Below are positions 15,428-24,896 of a stretch of 64,000 nucleotides of DNA, piece by piece. Origin of the DNA: Roseiflexus sp034432635. Its GTDB lineage: Bacteria > Chloroflexota > Chloroflexia > Chloroflexales > Roseiflexaceae. The position numbers and the translations under genes are program-made. The first letter of the stretch is position 1. The number at the start of each line of letters is the position of its first letter. The stretch spans positions 1 to 64,000 of the forward strand of contig DAOUBK010000115.1 in NCBI GenBank assembly GCA_034432635.1. The letters run 5' to 3'. Below the pieces are notes generated by a model. The model was not told where the DNA came from and searched no databases. It worked only from the letters and a program-made list of their open reading frames with translations.

Positions 15428-16009
15428 ATGGCTGATCACGACAGCGACCAGGCGCTCCTCGAACGACTCAGGCGGGGTGATGAGTCGGCGTTCGACGATC
15501 TGTTCGTTCGCCATTATGCGCTGATCTACCGGGTTGTGTACGGTCTGACGGGAACGCGGGAAGCCGCAGAGGATGCGGCCCAGGAAACCTTTCTCGCACT
15601 CTATCGGCGTCCACCTGCCCCTGATCAACCGCTGCGCCCATGGCTCTGCCGTGTGGCGCTAAACACCGCGCGCAACGCGCTACGCGCCGAACGTCGTGAT
15701 GCCTTGCGCGTCGAACGAACGGCGCCGGACGTTGTTACAGCCAGCGAACCGTCGGAAGCAGTGGAGCGCGCTGAAACGCGCGATCTGGTGCGCGCTGCAC
15801 TTGCGACGCTGCCGCAACGCCAGGCGCGTCTGCTCCTGTTACGCCATGCCGGGTTGTCGTATGCCGAGGTGGCTGCCGCACTCGATCTTGCCCCCGGTTC
15901 GGTCGGAACGTTACTTGCCCGCGCCGAGCGCGCGTTCGTCGCAGCGTATGCGCGCTGTGCCGCGATCGGCGCGGCTGATCACGCTGTTGGAAAGCAGGTG
16001 CAGTCATGA
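15428..16009 (+). CDS. ECF-type RNA polymerase sigma factor
   Basis: 193 aa. Region 2: SAFDDLFVRHYALIYRVVYG, then EAAEDAAQETFLALYRR, the core-binding and -10 recognition part. Region 4: LPQRQARLLLLRHAGLSYAE followed by VAAALDLAPGSVGTLLARAE, the -35 recognition HTH. Start is uncertain between ATG 15428 and ATG 15401; a TATGAT/TATAAC-like element lies at about 15370-15380. It overlaps the anti-sigma gene by 4 nt (ATGA), the classical coupled arrangement. Region 4 is close to those of SigE-like ECF factors. Confidence 0.9.
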   Translation: MADHDSDQALLERLRRGDESAFDDLFVRHYALIYRVVYGLTGTREAAEDAAQETFLALYRRPPAPDQPLRPWLCRVALNTARNALRAERRDALRVERTAPDVVTASEPSEAVERAETRDLVRAALATLPQRQARLLLLRHAGLSYAEVAAALDLAPGSVGTLLARAERAFVAAYARCAAIGAADHAVGKQVQS

Positions 16010-17157
16010 CCGGATGCTATGATGATGGCGCGTTGCGTGCCGGATTGGATGGTGAACTTTCGGAGGAGGCGCTGCGCACCCAGCAGGCGCACCTTGCCGT
16101 CTGCGCCATGTGCCGCGCGCGCCGGGCAGAACTGCACGCGCTGTCGGATCAGGCGGCGCTGCTGCTGCGCGTGTCGGTTCCAGATAGCCGCGCGGCGCTG
16201 ACTGCGCTGCATCAGCGGATCGATCGGGGGCGACCGGTATCTATCGGCGGTCGCGCATTTCGAATGTCTTCTTTCATCACGCGAAGGAGTGTCCCTATGG
16301 CTTCAACACGTATATGGCGCCCCTGGATGACCTGGGCGATTGCACTGGTTACTGTTGTGGTGTTGCTGGCATTGCCGCCGGTGCGTGCCGCAGCAGATCA
16401 ACTGCTAAATATCTTCCGCGTTCAGAATGTGGTGTTTGTTCCCGTCTCACGGGAACGGATGGAACAGTTGCAGCAACTCAACTTCAACGGCGAAACCCTG
16501 TTCGTTACGCCGCCGCAGCAGACCGGCGGATCGCGTGAGATGCGCAGCGTCGCGTCGATAGATGAAGCAGCGGCGCTCGTCGGTTTCACGCCGGCTCAAC
16601 CCGGTCTGTCGCGTCCGATCACGCAGACTGAGTTTGCTGTCTCCGGCCGCGCCACCTTTGAGTTTCAGGTGAACGTCGAATCGGCGCATGAACTGCTCCG
16701 TCTTGCCGGTGTGAATGATGTCGTCTTGCCGGATGCGCTCGGCGCCGCACCGATCGTTGCCACAATGTCACCTGCAGTGACAGCCCGGTATGCAGGTGAT
16801 GGGTATGAAGTGGTACTCGTGCAGGGCGTCAGTCCGCAGGTCACGCTTCCCGATGGAGTGGAGATGCAGCAGTTGGGGTACGCCGCCCTGCGGATGCTCG
16901 GCATGGAAGCGCGCCAGGCAGCAACACTGGCAGCGCAGATCGACTGGCGCACCACGCTGGTGTTCCCCTTCCCGGCAGACCTCAGCGCCCTGCGGCAGGT
17001 GTCGGTCGGCGGGTCGCCCGGTCTGCTCGTGAGCGGGCAGGAACGTGGTGAAGGGTATCAAAGCCTCTACTGGCAGCGTGGCGAGCGGTTCTACATCCTG
17101 TCAGGGCGTGGTTTGTCCACCAACGAATTCCTGGCAGTGGCGGAATCGGTGCGGTAG
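16006..17157 (+). CDS. membrane anti-sigma factor with zf-HC2 domain
   Basis: 383 aa. The N-terminal zinc-finger anti-sigma domain has the H-X3-C-X2-C motif (HLAVCAMC, about residues 28-35). A single transmembrane helix (TWAIALVTVVVLLALPPV, about 108-125) follows. The remaining 255 residues are extracytoplasmic and end in a DUF4367-like sensor region (ERGEGYQSLYWQRGERFYIL). It should hold the adjacent sigma factor until an envelope signal arrives. Translation is coupled to sigma by the ATGA overlap. No protease gene is nearby. Confidence 0.88.
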   Translation: MTGCYDDGALRAGLDGELSEEALRTQQAHLAVCAMCRARRAELHALSDQAALLLRVSVPDSRAALTALHQRIDRGRPVSIGGRAFRMSSFITRRSVPMASTRIWRPWMTWAIALVTVVVLLALPPVRAAADQLLNIFRVQNVVFVPVSRERMEQLQQLNFNGETLFVTPPQQTGGSREMRSVASIDEAAALVGFTPAQPGLSRPITQTEFAVSGRATFEFQVNVESAHELLRLAGVNDVVLPDALGAAPIVATMSPAVTARYAGDGYEVVLVQGVSPQVTLPDGVEMQQLGYAALRMLGMEARQAATLAAQIDWRTTLVFPFPADLSALRQVSVGGSPGLLVSGQERGEGYQSLYWQRGERFYILSGRGLSTNEFLAVAESVR

Positions 17158-17176
17158 GGTTAGCGGCGCTATGCGG

Positions 17177-17222
17177 CTCAACGGTTTCCTGCTGCCTCTC
17201 ATTGTGGTGGGAGACCGTTGAG
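17177..17222 (+). terminator. inverted repeat after the anti-sigma gene
   Basis: 9-bp perfect arms ctcaacggt (17177-17185) and accgttgag (17214-17222) separated by 28 nt, 20 bp after the stop. No T-run, so termination is only possible. Confidence 0.35.
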
Positions 17223-17290
17223 TTTCAGGGGTAATCTTACGCCCTGTCGGGCGCAGGACACAGAACACGTATCTAGTTTACGCGCAGCGG

Positions 17291-18241
17291 ATGGTCGCAT
17301 TTCGTCATATGCCCGACTATGTCATCGAAACAAGCGGTCTACGCAAGGTTTACGGCACAAAAGTCGCCGTTGCTGATCTAACGCTTCAGGTGTCACGCGG
17401 CGAGGTGTTTGCGTTCCTAGGACCGAACGGCGCCGGCAAGAGCACGGCGGTCAAAATGCTGCTGGGTCTGGTAAAGCCCACGAGCGGCAGAGCGCAGGTG
17501 CTGGGCGCCGCTCCTGCCGACCCGCGAGCTATGGCGCGGATCGGCTTTCTGCCAGAGCACTTCCGGTTTCACGAATGGTTACAGGCTGCCGAGTTTCTCG
17601 ATCTGCACGCGCGCCTGAGCGGGATGCCGGCTGACGCACGGCGGCGGCGTATTCCCAAGGTGCTAGCGCTCGTCGGGCTGGCGGAGCACGCGCGGCGTCC
17701 ACTTGCCGATTTCTCGAAAGGCATGCTCCAGCGCATCGGTCTGGCACAGGCGCTGATTCACGATCCGGAACTGGTGTTTCTCGATGAACCGACCTCGGCG
17801 CTCGATCCGTTTGGACGCATGGTGGTGCGCGGCATCATCCGCGATCTGCGCGCGCGTGGCACGACGGTCTTCCTCAACTCCCATCTGCTCGGCGAGGTTG
17901 AGATGACCTGTGATCGGGCGGCATTCATCCGCGCCGGGCGGGTGCTCCGCACCCTGAACCTGCACGAATCAGCGGCAGGCAGCATACGGGTTGTGTTGCG
18001 CGTGGCAGGCGCAGCGAACGGGCTGATCGAGTCACTGGGGGTGTTCTGCACCGATGGTAGTGCGCCATGCGAGACGTCTCCGGGCGTGATCGAACTGGAA
18101 GTCGCCAGCGAAGATGTGTTACCGCAGATCGCCGAGCGTATCGTTGCCGGCGGCGCGCGTCTCTATGCTCTTACCCCGCAGCGCGTCTCGCTCGAACAAC
18201 TCTTCCTCGACATCGTCGGTCACGACGACAGCGGTCAATAA
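17291..18241 (+). CDS. ABC transporter ATP-binding protein (ABC-2 type), orphan
   Basis: 316 aa. Walker A GPNGAGKST, signature FSKGM followed by QRIGLAQALIHDPELVFLDEPTSALD (Walker B). The family resembles CcmA/NatA-type subunits that pair with ABC-2 permeases. The last 90 residues match the usual C-terminal extension. No permease gene is adjacent: downstream lies a 347-bp repeat-filled gap. Either the partner is elsewhere or it was lost. ATG 17291 or ATG 17309 are both possible. Confidence 0.85.
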   Translation: MVAFRHMPDYVIETSGLRKVYGTKVAVADLTLQVSRGEVFAFLGPNGAGKSTAVKMLLGLVKPTSGRAQVLGAAPADPRAMARIGFLPEHFRFHEWLQAAEFLDLHARLSGMPADARRRRIPKVLALVGLAEHARRPLADFSKGMLQRIGLAQALIHDPELVFLDEPTSALDPFGRMVVRGIIRDLRARGTTVFLNSHLLGEVEMTCDRAAFIRAGRVLRTLNLHESAAGSIRVVLRVAGAANGLIESLGVFCTDGSAPCETSPGVIELEVASEDVLPQIAERIVAGGARLYALTPQRVSLEQLFLDIVGHDDSGQ

Positions 18242-18588
18242 AGCGCGCGCCTGAGCGTAGCCCAACGTGTATTTCGGTCATCCCGCGCCTGTCCACCGAT
18301 CGCGCGCGTCTCCGATGCGTGTGAGACGCCTGCGCTCCCAGGAAAGAGGGATGCATGCCTCCGGTGGGTGCGGGCGGGATGCCCGCGCTTCCAGGAAAGA
18401 TGGTACGCACGTCTCCGGTGGGTGCGTGCGAGACGCTCGCGCTCCCAAGGGAAGGTGTGATGCACGCTCCCGATATAGCCCGGTCTTGCGCCCAAACAGC
18501 GGAACTCCGGGCAGGCAGCGCGCTATTCCGCATCCATGGCATACATGGTATGATATGCGCGGGTTACCCTATCATCACGAGGGCTGGC
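18242..18588. repeat. non-coding gap with GC-rich imperfect tandem repeats
   Basis: No gene seen. Three imperfect tandem units of 49, 54 and 55 bp (18307-18355, 18356-18409, 18410-18464). Each carries a core like ctccggtgggtgcg, a short palindrome such as gcgggcgggatgcccgcgc, and cgctcccagg(aa), ending in atgca/acgca. A fourth start (cgctccc, 18465-18471) is truncated. A TGGTATGAT promoter-like element (about 18546-18554) precedes the next gene. Confidence 0.6.
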
Positions 18589-19497
18589 ATGGAGCGTCTT
18601 GGTTTCATCGGTTTGGGGCGCATGGGTCAGGTCATGGCGGGACGATTGCTGGCAGCAGGCTTCCCGCTGACGGTTTACAATCGGACGCGCGCGCGTGCAG
18701 AGGCGCTGCTGGCGAGTGGCGCTGCCTGGGCAGAGACACCGGCTGAAGTGACGGCGCGCAGCGATCTGGTTTTCACCATCCTCACCGACGATCACGCTGT
18801 TGAGACAGTCTACTGTGGTCGTGATGGACTGCTTTCCGGCGATGCCTCTAGTCGTCTGTTCATCGAAATGAGCACCATCCGCACATCGACGATCCTGTCG
18901 CTTGCCGGGATGGTCGAACAACGTGGCGCACGTCTGCTCGACGCACCGGTCTCAGGCACAGTCGCACCGGCGCGTGAGGGGCAACTGCTGGTGCTAGTCG
19001 GCGGCAGAACGTCGGATCTCGAACGTGCCCGACCGGCGCTGCGTGTGCTTGGGCGACGCATTATCCATCTGGGAGGACAGGGCGCCGGTACAACGATGAA
19101 ACTGGTGCTCAATATGACAATGGCATGCTTCTGGAGTGCGCTCGCCGAATCGCTTGCTGTAGGGCAACAGTTTGGACTGAGTATCGAAACGATGCTCGAT
19201 GTCTATCTGGACTCGGCCGTTGCGCCGCCGGCGTTGCGCAGCAAGACTCCGGTACTTCTGGGTGAGATAAGCGATGTTGCCTTTGACGTGACAGGTGTGC
19301 GCAAAGATTTGCTGGCAATGGTTGCGACCGCGCAGGATGCAGGGGTGCCTGCACCGGTTGCCGCGGCAGCGCTGGCGCACTTCGCCGCCGCCACCGCTGC
19401 CGGGTATGGTGAACGTGATCTTGCAGCAGTCGTCGAGTATCTGGCGGATGTTGCGCGGCGCACGGCGCGCACCGCGTTTACCCTGGGCGAGCCATGA
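18589..19497 (+). CDS. beta-hydroxyacid dehydrogenase family protein
   Basis: 302 aa. NAD(P)-binding start ERLGFIGLGRMGQVMAGRLL, substrate-side motif DAPVSGTVAPAREGQLLVLVGG, and catalytic lysine block GAGTTMKLVLNM. This is the 3-hydroxyisobutyrate / 6-phosphogluconate dehydrogenase-like family, oxidising small hydroxyacids or reducing semialdehydes. ATG 18589 starts the conserved region; the longer ORF would be translated from repeat DNA. It overlaps the next gene by 4 nt (ATGA). Confidence 0.88.
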   Translation: MERLGFIGLGRMGQVMAGRLLAAGFPLTVYNRTRARAEALLASGAAWAETPAEVTARSDLVFTILTDDHAVETVYCGRDGLLSGDASSRLFIEMSTIRTSTILSLAGMVEQRGARLLDAPVSGTVAPAREGQLLVLVGGRTSDLERARPALRVLGRRIIHLGGQGAGTTMKLVLNMTMACFWSALAESLAVGQQFGLSIETMLDVYLDSAVAPPALRSKTPVLLGEISDVAFDVTGVRKDLLAMVATAQDAGVPAPVAAAALAHFAAATAAGYGERDLAAVVEYLADVARRTARTAFTLGEP

Positions 19498-20408
19498 TTA
19501 TCACGATACGCCCGTTTACCGGCGCCGCCGATATTGAACGCATGATCGACCTGGCATATGCCTTTCCGGACACGTGCCTGCGTGCGGTCGATCTGCCGTA
19601 TCGCCTGGCATCATGGGCGCTCGATAATCCGCGGAACGCCAGTCTATGGGAGGACGAAGCGGGACGTCTGCTCGGTTTCGCTGTGCTCCAGCTTCCCTGG
19701 CACTCGCTCGATACGTGCGCCCATCCGGCAGCATACGAGGCGGGAATCGAGGAGTTGATGCTGGTGTGGGCGACGGAACGCGCGCAGGAGATTGCGGATC
19801 AGACGCATCGCAGCCTGACCGTGTATGTGGATGTATTCGAGGAAGACCTGGATCGCCGGGCGAAGCTCGCAGCGCATGGGTTCGCCCCCGACTACCCGGC
19901 CATGATCCGCATGGCGCGTTCGCTGGACAGGGTTCTTCCTATGCCGTTTTTGCCAGAGGGATTTACCCTGCGCCCCATCGATGGTATGCGTGAACTTCAC
20001 GAATATGTTGCACTGCATCGGGCGGCGTTCGGCGCTGCCGATATGACCATCGAGTGGCGCAAACGCACCCTGTGTATGCCGCAGTATATTCCCGAACTCG
20101 ATGTTGTGGCTGTGGCGCCGGACGGCCGCCTGGCGGCATTCTGTATCTGCTGGCTGGGTCCGCGGATCGGTGAGGGGTATATTGAACCGCTCGGCGTGCA
20201 TCCCGATTTGGCCGGGCTGGGTCTTGGTCGTGCGGTACTGCTGGAGGGGTTGTGGCGTCTTCAGGCGCACGGCGCGATGACCGCCCTGATCGACCGCTAT
20301 GAAGGGGACGAAAGCGCCCGTATGCTGTATGAGTCGCTTGGGTTCCGCACCCATGTGCGAACGGTAACCTATGCGTGCTGTTTTCGCAGCGTCCATAGCA
20401 CAGTGTGA
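19494..20408 (+). CDS. GNAT-family N-acetyltransferase, long form
   Basis: 304 aa, twice the size of one GNAT domain. The C-terminal half has a full acetyl-CoA site (YIEPLGVHPDLAGLGLGRAVLLEGL) and the Gcn5-like end MLYESLGF. The N-terminal half is a diverged second GNAT-like domain without a clear P-loop. It is translationally coupled to the upstream dehydrogenase and followed 7 bp later by another GNAT. Substrate unknown. Confidence 0.8.
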   Translation: MIITIRPFTGAADIERMIDLAYAFPDTCLRAVDLPYRLASWALDNPRNASLWEDEAGRLLGFAVLQLPWHSLDTCAHPAAYEAGIEELMLVWATERAQEIADQTHRSLTVYVDVFEEDLDRRAKLAAHGFAPDYPAMIRMARSLDRVLPMPFLPEGFTLRPIDGMRELHEYVALHRAAFGAADMTIEWRKRTLCMPQYIPELDVVAVAPDGRLAAFCICWLGPRIGEGYIEPLGVHPDLAGLGLGRAVLLEGLWRLQAHGAMTALIDRYEGDESARMLYESLGFRTHVRTVTYACCFRSVHSTV

Positions 20409-20414
20409 GCCTGT

Positions 20415-20921
20415 ATGAATGATACTCTCGTGTTGACCGGTGAATATATCGAGTTACGCCCACTTCCCGAACGTGATCTCCCGAATCTGCTGAAGGTCTA
20501 CCAGGGCACGCCGCTCTATTTCGACGGGTTGGGCGACCGGGCGGATCGTCTGACGCTCGCCGATGTGCGCGAGCAGTGGACCCGGGCACAGCACGCGCCG
20601 GATCGGGTATTGTTCGGGGTCTATCATCCGGTGACCGGTCTGTTGATCGGTGCAGTGGATGTGCAGATCGGTGTGCCGCGATCCGATACGGCTGGGGTGT
20701 GGATCCTGATCTGGGGCGGGTTTCAGCGCCAGGGGTATGGTCAGGAATGTATGGCGCTGATCGAGTCCTGGCTCATTCCGGCAAAGGCAAGTACATTATG
20801 CGCAATTGCGGCGAACAACGAGGAAGGGATCGCCTTCCTTGAACTGCAAGGGTTCCGTCGCACCGATCTGCCAGCCGAGCCGCCCGTTGGTCGCGGGACG
20901 GCGTTCTGGATGTGCTGGTAA
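20415..20921 (+). CDS. GNAT-family N-acetyltransferase, RimJ/RimL-like
   Basis: 168 aa, a single domain. LRPLPERDLPNLLKVYQG is the typical start of the RimJ/RimL (Acetyltransf_3) group. GFQRQGYGQECMALIESWL is the acetyl-CoA loop, and FLELQGFRRT is the end motif. Probable substrate: a protein N-terminus or small amine. It is the third gene of an 18589-20921 operon. Confidence 0.82.
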   Translation: MNDTLVLTGEYIELRPLPERDLPNLLKVYQGTPLYFDGLGDRADRLTLADVREQWTRAQHAPDRVLFGVYHPVTGLLIGAVDVQIGVPRSDTAGVWILIWGGFQRQGYGQECMALIESWLIPAKASTLCAIAANNEEGIAFLELQGFRRTDLPAEPPVGRGTAFWMCW

Positions 20922-20957
20922 GTCGGGGGTAAATGGTTTGCTTTTCCTTCTCCACGC

Positions 20958-21094
20958 TCCAGCAGGTGCACCGGATCGATGTCAACGACCCACCGCGGCG
21001 GGGTGCGCAGCGCCCGGATCAACGGCGTCGGGTCGGAGGCGCGCAGAATGATGCCAGTGGTAGGGAAGAAGGCTGGCGTCAGTTCGACACTGCG
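20958..21094 (-). pseudogene. duplicated 3'-terminal fragment of priA
   Basis: Direct copy, offset by 138 bp, of the last about 100 bp of priA. Translated on the minus strand it gives LIRALRTPPRWVVDIDPVHLL, one residue different from the real end (TPPGWVVDIDPVHLL). Internally it lacks about 17 bases relative to the real copy. It is a decaying tandem duplication, not a gene. Confidence 0.85.
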
Positions 21095-23674
21095 CTACAG
21101 CAGGTGCACCGGATCGATGTCGACGACCCACCCCGGCGGGGTGCGCAGTGCCCGGATCAACGGCGTCGGGTCGGAGGCGCGCAGAATGAGATGCCAGCGG
21201 TAGCGGTTGCACTGCACGCGGAAGAAGGCTGGCGCCGGTCCGACGAGGCTCCAATCACCGGTAAGCAGGCGGGTGGCGAGGGAGCGGACGTCGTTTGCCA
21301 GCGCCTCAGCAGCGCGGCGCGCACGGGCATCGCTGCCGGCGCTATACACGAACCGCACCAGGCGTGCAAAGGGCGGATAGCCGGTCTGGCGTCGGAATGC
21401 GATCTCTTGCTCGTAGAAGGCATGGTAGTCGTGCTCCTGAGCGGCGCGAATGGCATAGTGTTCAGGCGCGTAGGTCTGAATGATGACTTTTGCCCCTGCT
21501 TCGCGTCGTCCTGCCCGACCGGCTACCTGCGTCAGCAGTTGAAAGGCGCGTTCACCGGCGCGGAAATCGGGCAGGTACAATCCAGTATCGGCGGCAACCA
21601 CGCCGACCATCCCCACCATCGGCAGGTCTAGCCCTTTGGCGATCATCTGAGTACCGACCAGGACATCCGCCTCGTGTCGCAGAAAACGATCCAGGAGACG
21701 GTCGTGATCTCCCTTGCGCGTGACACTGTCGCGGTCCCAGCGCAGAGTGCGCGTTCCAGGGAAGAGCGCTGCGATTTCGTCCACGACCCGTTGCGTACCG
21801 ACGCCGAACGACTTGATGCGTGGACTCCAGCAGTGCGGGCAGAGGGCTGGCGGCAGTTCACGGTGGTTGCAGGTGTGGCAGATGAGCATCCCGCCAGACG
21901 AAGCGGTGCGTCCGTCATCTGTCTCGTAGTGCAGGGTCAGCGGTGAGGAACAGGAGGGGCAGAGCATTGCGTGGCCGCAGTCGCGGCAAAGAAAGGATGA
22001 TGCCGCCCCACGTCGGTTGAGAAACAGAATCGCCTGATCGCCGCGTTCCAGTGTTTCTGCCAGGGCTGCCTGCAACGCCCGGCTGAAGATCGAGCGATTA
22101 TTATCCGCCAGTTCGCGTCGCATATCGACAACCGTCACGTGCGGCAGGGGAAGGGTGCGGATATGAGGTAAGCCATCGCGACCGGTTGCGGCTGTAATGC
22201 GCTCCGGCAATTCGAGCAAACGGAGATGACCGGTGCGCGCAGCGGCATAACTTTCGACCGATGGCGTCGCGCTACCGAGGATCAGGACGCTGCCAGTGAT
22301 GGCGGCGAGGCACCGCGCAACATCGCGGGCGTGGTAGCGTGGCGTGGCATCGTGCTTGTACGATGGTTCATGCTCCTCATCGACGATGATCAACCTCAGG
22401 TTGGGAAGCGGCGCGAAGACTGCCGAGCGCGACCCGATGACAATGCCGACATCGCCGCGTCGCAGTCGCCGCCACTGGTCGTAGCGTTCACCGATTGACA
22501 GTTCGCTGTGCAACACTGCCAGTTGACCGGGGAAGCGCGCTGCGAAGCGTCGAACCATCTGGGTCGTCAGGGCGATCTCAGGCGTGAGCACCAGCGCCTG
22601 CCGTCCCAGGCGCAGCGCACAGGCAATGGCGCGCATGTAGAGTTCCGTTTTGCCGCTGCCGGTGATGCCGTGCAGCAAGAAGTGCGTTTGCGCCGGCATG
22701 GTGCGATCTTCCGCTGCCCCGGTGCACCGGTCGAGCGCCGCAGCGATGGCTTCCCACGCCTTCTGCTGCGCCAGGCTCAGCGTCGGCGGCGTATCGGGCG
22801 GAACTTCGAGCAGTGCAAGTGGATCGCGCCACACCTCGCGGGCGATGATGGTGATCAAACCCCGGCGCTCCAGTGCGCGCAGCGCGCCAGAGTCGGCGTT
22901 GACGGCAGCGAGCAGATCGGGAACCGGGATCGGGTCTGGATGGTTGACCAGGTACTGTACCAGGTCGCGCTGCCGGGGCGCGCGCGCGAGACCTCCCAGC
23001 GCCATGCGCGCTTCGTCGGGGGGAAGCGCAAGGCGCACCAGGCGTTCGGTGCGGGGGCGCGCGCGCGCCCGACCAAAGGTGATGCCGCGCGCAATCAACC
23101 CACGTTCACGCAGCGCGGCATAGATCGACTGGAGTTCGGCATCGCTGCCGCGCAGACGCTGCCGCAACTCACGTCCGGTCATTTCACCGCTGCGACGCAG
23201 GAGGTAGAGCACATCGCGTTCACCCGGCGGCAGGGCGCCGAGGTTTGCACTGTGTCCCTCCACCGTCGCGCGCCAGGTCGTCTCGGCTTCGCGCGCAACG
23301 CCCGGCGGCGTCATTAGGGTCAGCGCCTCATAGAGCGACACCCGGTAGTAATCGGTGATCCAGTGCGCCAGACGAATCTGCGCCGGCGTCAGGGCAATGT
23401 CGAGGTCGGCAATATCGATCACATCGCGCAGGGTTGGGATCTGCGGGTCGAACCGTTCGGCAGGATCGGTGCGCAGCACAGGCGGACCGGGTGCAACTGC
23501 CGGGTCATCGCCCCACGCATACAGGTCGAGCACTACTCCCTGGACGCGCTGCTGGCGCAGCGGCGCCCATACCAGATGCCCGACGCGCAGGAGGGAACGC
23601 AACGACGGCGGTACGCGATAGGTAAAGACCACATTGGCGCTCAGAGCGACATCGGCAAGGAGTTCGGCAGTCAT
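21095..23674 (-). CDS. priA: primosomal protein N' (PriA helicase)
   Basis: 859 aa superfamily-2 helicase restarting stalled replication forks. N-terminal DNA 3'-end binding domain (VFTYRVPPSLRSLLRVGHLV), Walker A GITGSGKTELYMRA, DEEH box (IIVDEEHEPSYKHD), and eight zinc-ligand cysteines in CxxC pairs (CRDCGHAMLCPSC, then CHTCNH and CPHC). QVAGRAGR is helicase motif VI. ATG 23674 (MTAELLADVALSANVV) is the normal start; longer ORF readings lack similarity. The 3' end has been partly duplicated downstream. Confidence 0.95.
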   Translation of the reverse strand: MTAELLADVALSANVVFTYRVPPSLRSLLRVGHLVWAPLRQQRVQGVVLDLYAWGDDPAVAPGPPVLRTDPAERFDPQIPTLRDVIDIADLDIALTPAQIRLAHWITDYYRVSLYEALTLMTPPGVAREAETTWRATVEGHSANLGALPPGERDVLYLLRRSGEMTGRELRQRLRGSDAELQSIYAALRERGLIARGITFGRARARPRTERLVRLALPPDEARMALGGLARAPRQRDLVQYLVNHPDPIPVPDLLAAVNADSGALRALERRGLITIIAREVWRDPLALLEVPPDTPPTLSLAQQKAWEAIAAALDRCTGAAEDRTMPAQTHFLLHGITGSGKTELYMRAIACALRLGRQALVLTPEIALTTQMVRRFAARFPGQLAVLHSELSIGERYDQWRRLRRGDVGIVIGSRSAVFAPLPNLRLIIVDEEHEPSYKHDATPRYHARDVARCLAAITGSVLILGSATPSVESYAAARTGHLRLLELPERITAATGRDGLPHIRTLPLPHVTVVDMRRELADNNRSIFSRALQAALAETLERGDQAILFLNRRGAASSFLCRDCGHAMLCPSCSSPLTLHYETDDGRTASSGGMLICHTCNHRELPPALCPHCWSPRIKSFGVGTQRVVDEIAALFPGTRTLRWDRDSVTRKGDHDRLLDRFLRHEADVLVGTQMIAKGLDLPMVGMVGVVAADTGLYLPDFRAGERAFQLLTQVAGRAGRREAGAKVIIQTYAPEHYAIRAAQEHDYHAFYEQEIAFRRQTGYPPFARLVRFVYSAGSDARARRAAEALANDVRSLATRLLTGDWSLVGPAPAFFRVQCNRYRWHLILRASDPTPLIRALRTPPGWVVDIDPVHLL

Positions 23675-23945
23675 GCCACAAGTGTAACACATTCGTTTCG
23701 GATCGGCGCAATGGGTTCCCTCTGCCCGATGGCGTCTACCTGGCGGCGTCTGTGTTTCCACTCGCAGAACACTACGCCTGCGCCGGTGTCGTTGATCAGT
23801 ATCAAATCCTGCTCAAACATGTGCAGCGTGCAGAGGTCATCCTCGTGCTGTGTGCGACCAGGCGTCCTACCGGCGCGCCGCTGCCGGGTCGTCGTAGTGC
23901 GGGCGTGCTCCTACCCCCGCCCGCCCCTGACAAGGTTATCAGGGG
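23675..23945. other. intergenic stretch
   Basis: No gene seen. It includes the upstream region of priA. A hairpin (CCCCTGA 23924-23930, TCAGGGG 23939-23945, 8-nt loop) lies at its right end, just before the STAND/TPR remnant. Confidence 0.5.
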
Positions 23946-24867
23946 GATGACGAAGATCGCGCGACCAGTCTGGCTGCTACCCTCGATCTCTCGTACACCA
24001 TCCTCCCCGCCGATGCCCAACACGCCTTTATGTTACTGGCGCTCTTCCCGGCCGGATTGACGCGCAATGCCACTCTCAGACCATCCTGCACCTGACCGAC
24101 GAGACGCTGGAGACCGTTGTGCGCTACGGTATGGCTGAATGGCGCGGTCACCCCGACTACGCCCAGTGTACCTTACTGGAACCGGCCCGGCGCTACGCCG
24201 ACGCCCGGCTCGCGCGGCACATCCCGGACGCATTCGCGCAGTACGCCCCTGCTACCCTGGCATACTTTGCCGACCTGATCGAGGCGAACGACGAAGCGAT
24301 TATCAACGGGAACGGCAGCAACGGCGTCAACCGTACGGCACGGGTCACGGCCCGGCTAGGGCACTACTGGATGCTCAAAGGTGAACGAGGCCGGCTAGAG
24401 GTTCTGGCGCGCCTGGAACGCGCCCTGGCCGCCGCCCGCCGTAGCAACGACCGCCTCGGCGAAGCCAACACGCTGAGGGCCATCGGCGACGTCCTACAAT
24501 TCCGCAAGGAGAGCGACGCGGCGCTGCGCAGCTATGAGACGGCGCTGACCCTCTACCGTGCCCTCGGCGACCGCCTCGGCGAAGCCAACACGCTGGCTGC
24601 GCTGAGCCGTCTGCACCTCGATATTGACCCGACAACGTCCAGCAGTTGCTCGAACAGGCACTGACGCTGCGGCGGATGATCAATGCCCGATACAGCGAAG
24701 GCGCTGATCTCGGCAACTACGGCATCGCCTTTCTGCAACGCGGGCGCAATGCGGAAGCCTTGCCCTACCTGCAACGGGCGCGGGCAGTGTTTGCGGCGCT
24801 TCAGATAGCGCACCTGGTCGAGATGATGGATCGGTTGATTGCGCAGGCGTCGAACGGCAGAGGGTGA
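23946..24867 (+). pseudogene. STAND ATPase/TPR regulator remnant, at least two frameshifts
   Basis: Three consecutive pieces in three frames. Piece 1 (23946 to about 24070): SLAATLDLSYTILPADAQHA, the winged-helix region after a STAND NTPase domain. Piece 2 (about 24080-24640): LHLTDETLETVVRYGMAEWR, then tetratricopeptide-like repeats with two copies of NDRLGEANTL/GDRLGEANTL. Piece 3 (about 24630-24867): QQLLEQALTLRRMINARYSE, ending in a TPR-like helix pair and stop. No NTPase domain remains upstream. It is a truncated, frameshifted relic of a large signalling ATPase. Confidence 0.75.
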
Positions 24868-24896
24868 AGGTCAACTTTCCGCCTCCACCTGCGCCC

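Noticed and set aside
24119..24664. 181-aa TPR-like protein as an intact gene
   Set aside because: Its N- and C-terminal continuations lie in other frames, so it is part of a larger broken gene.
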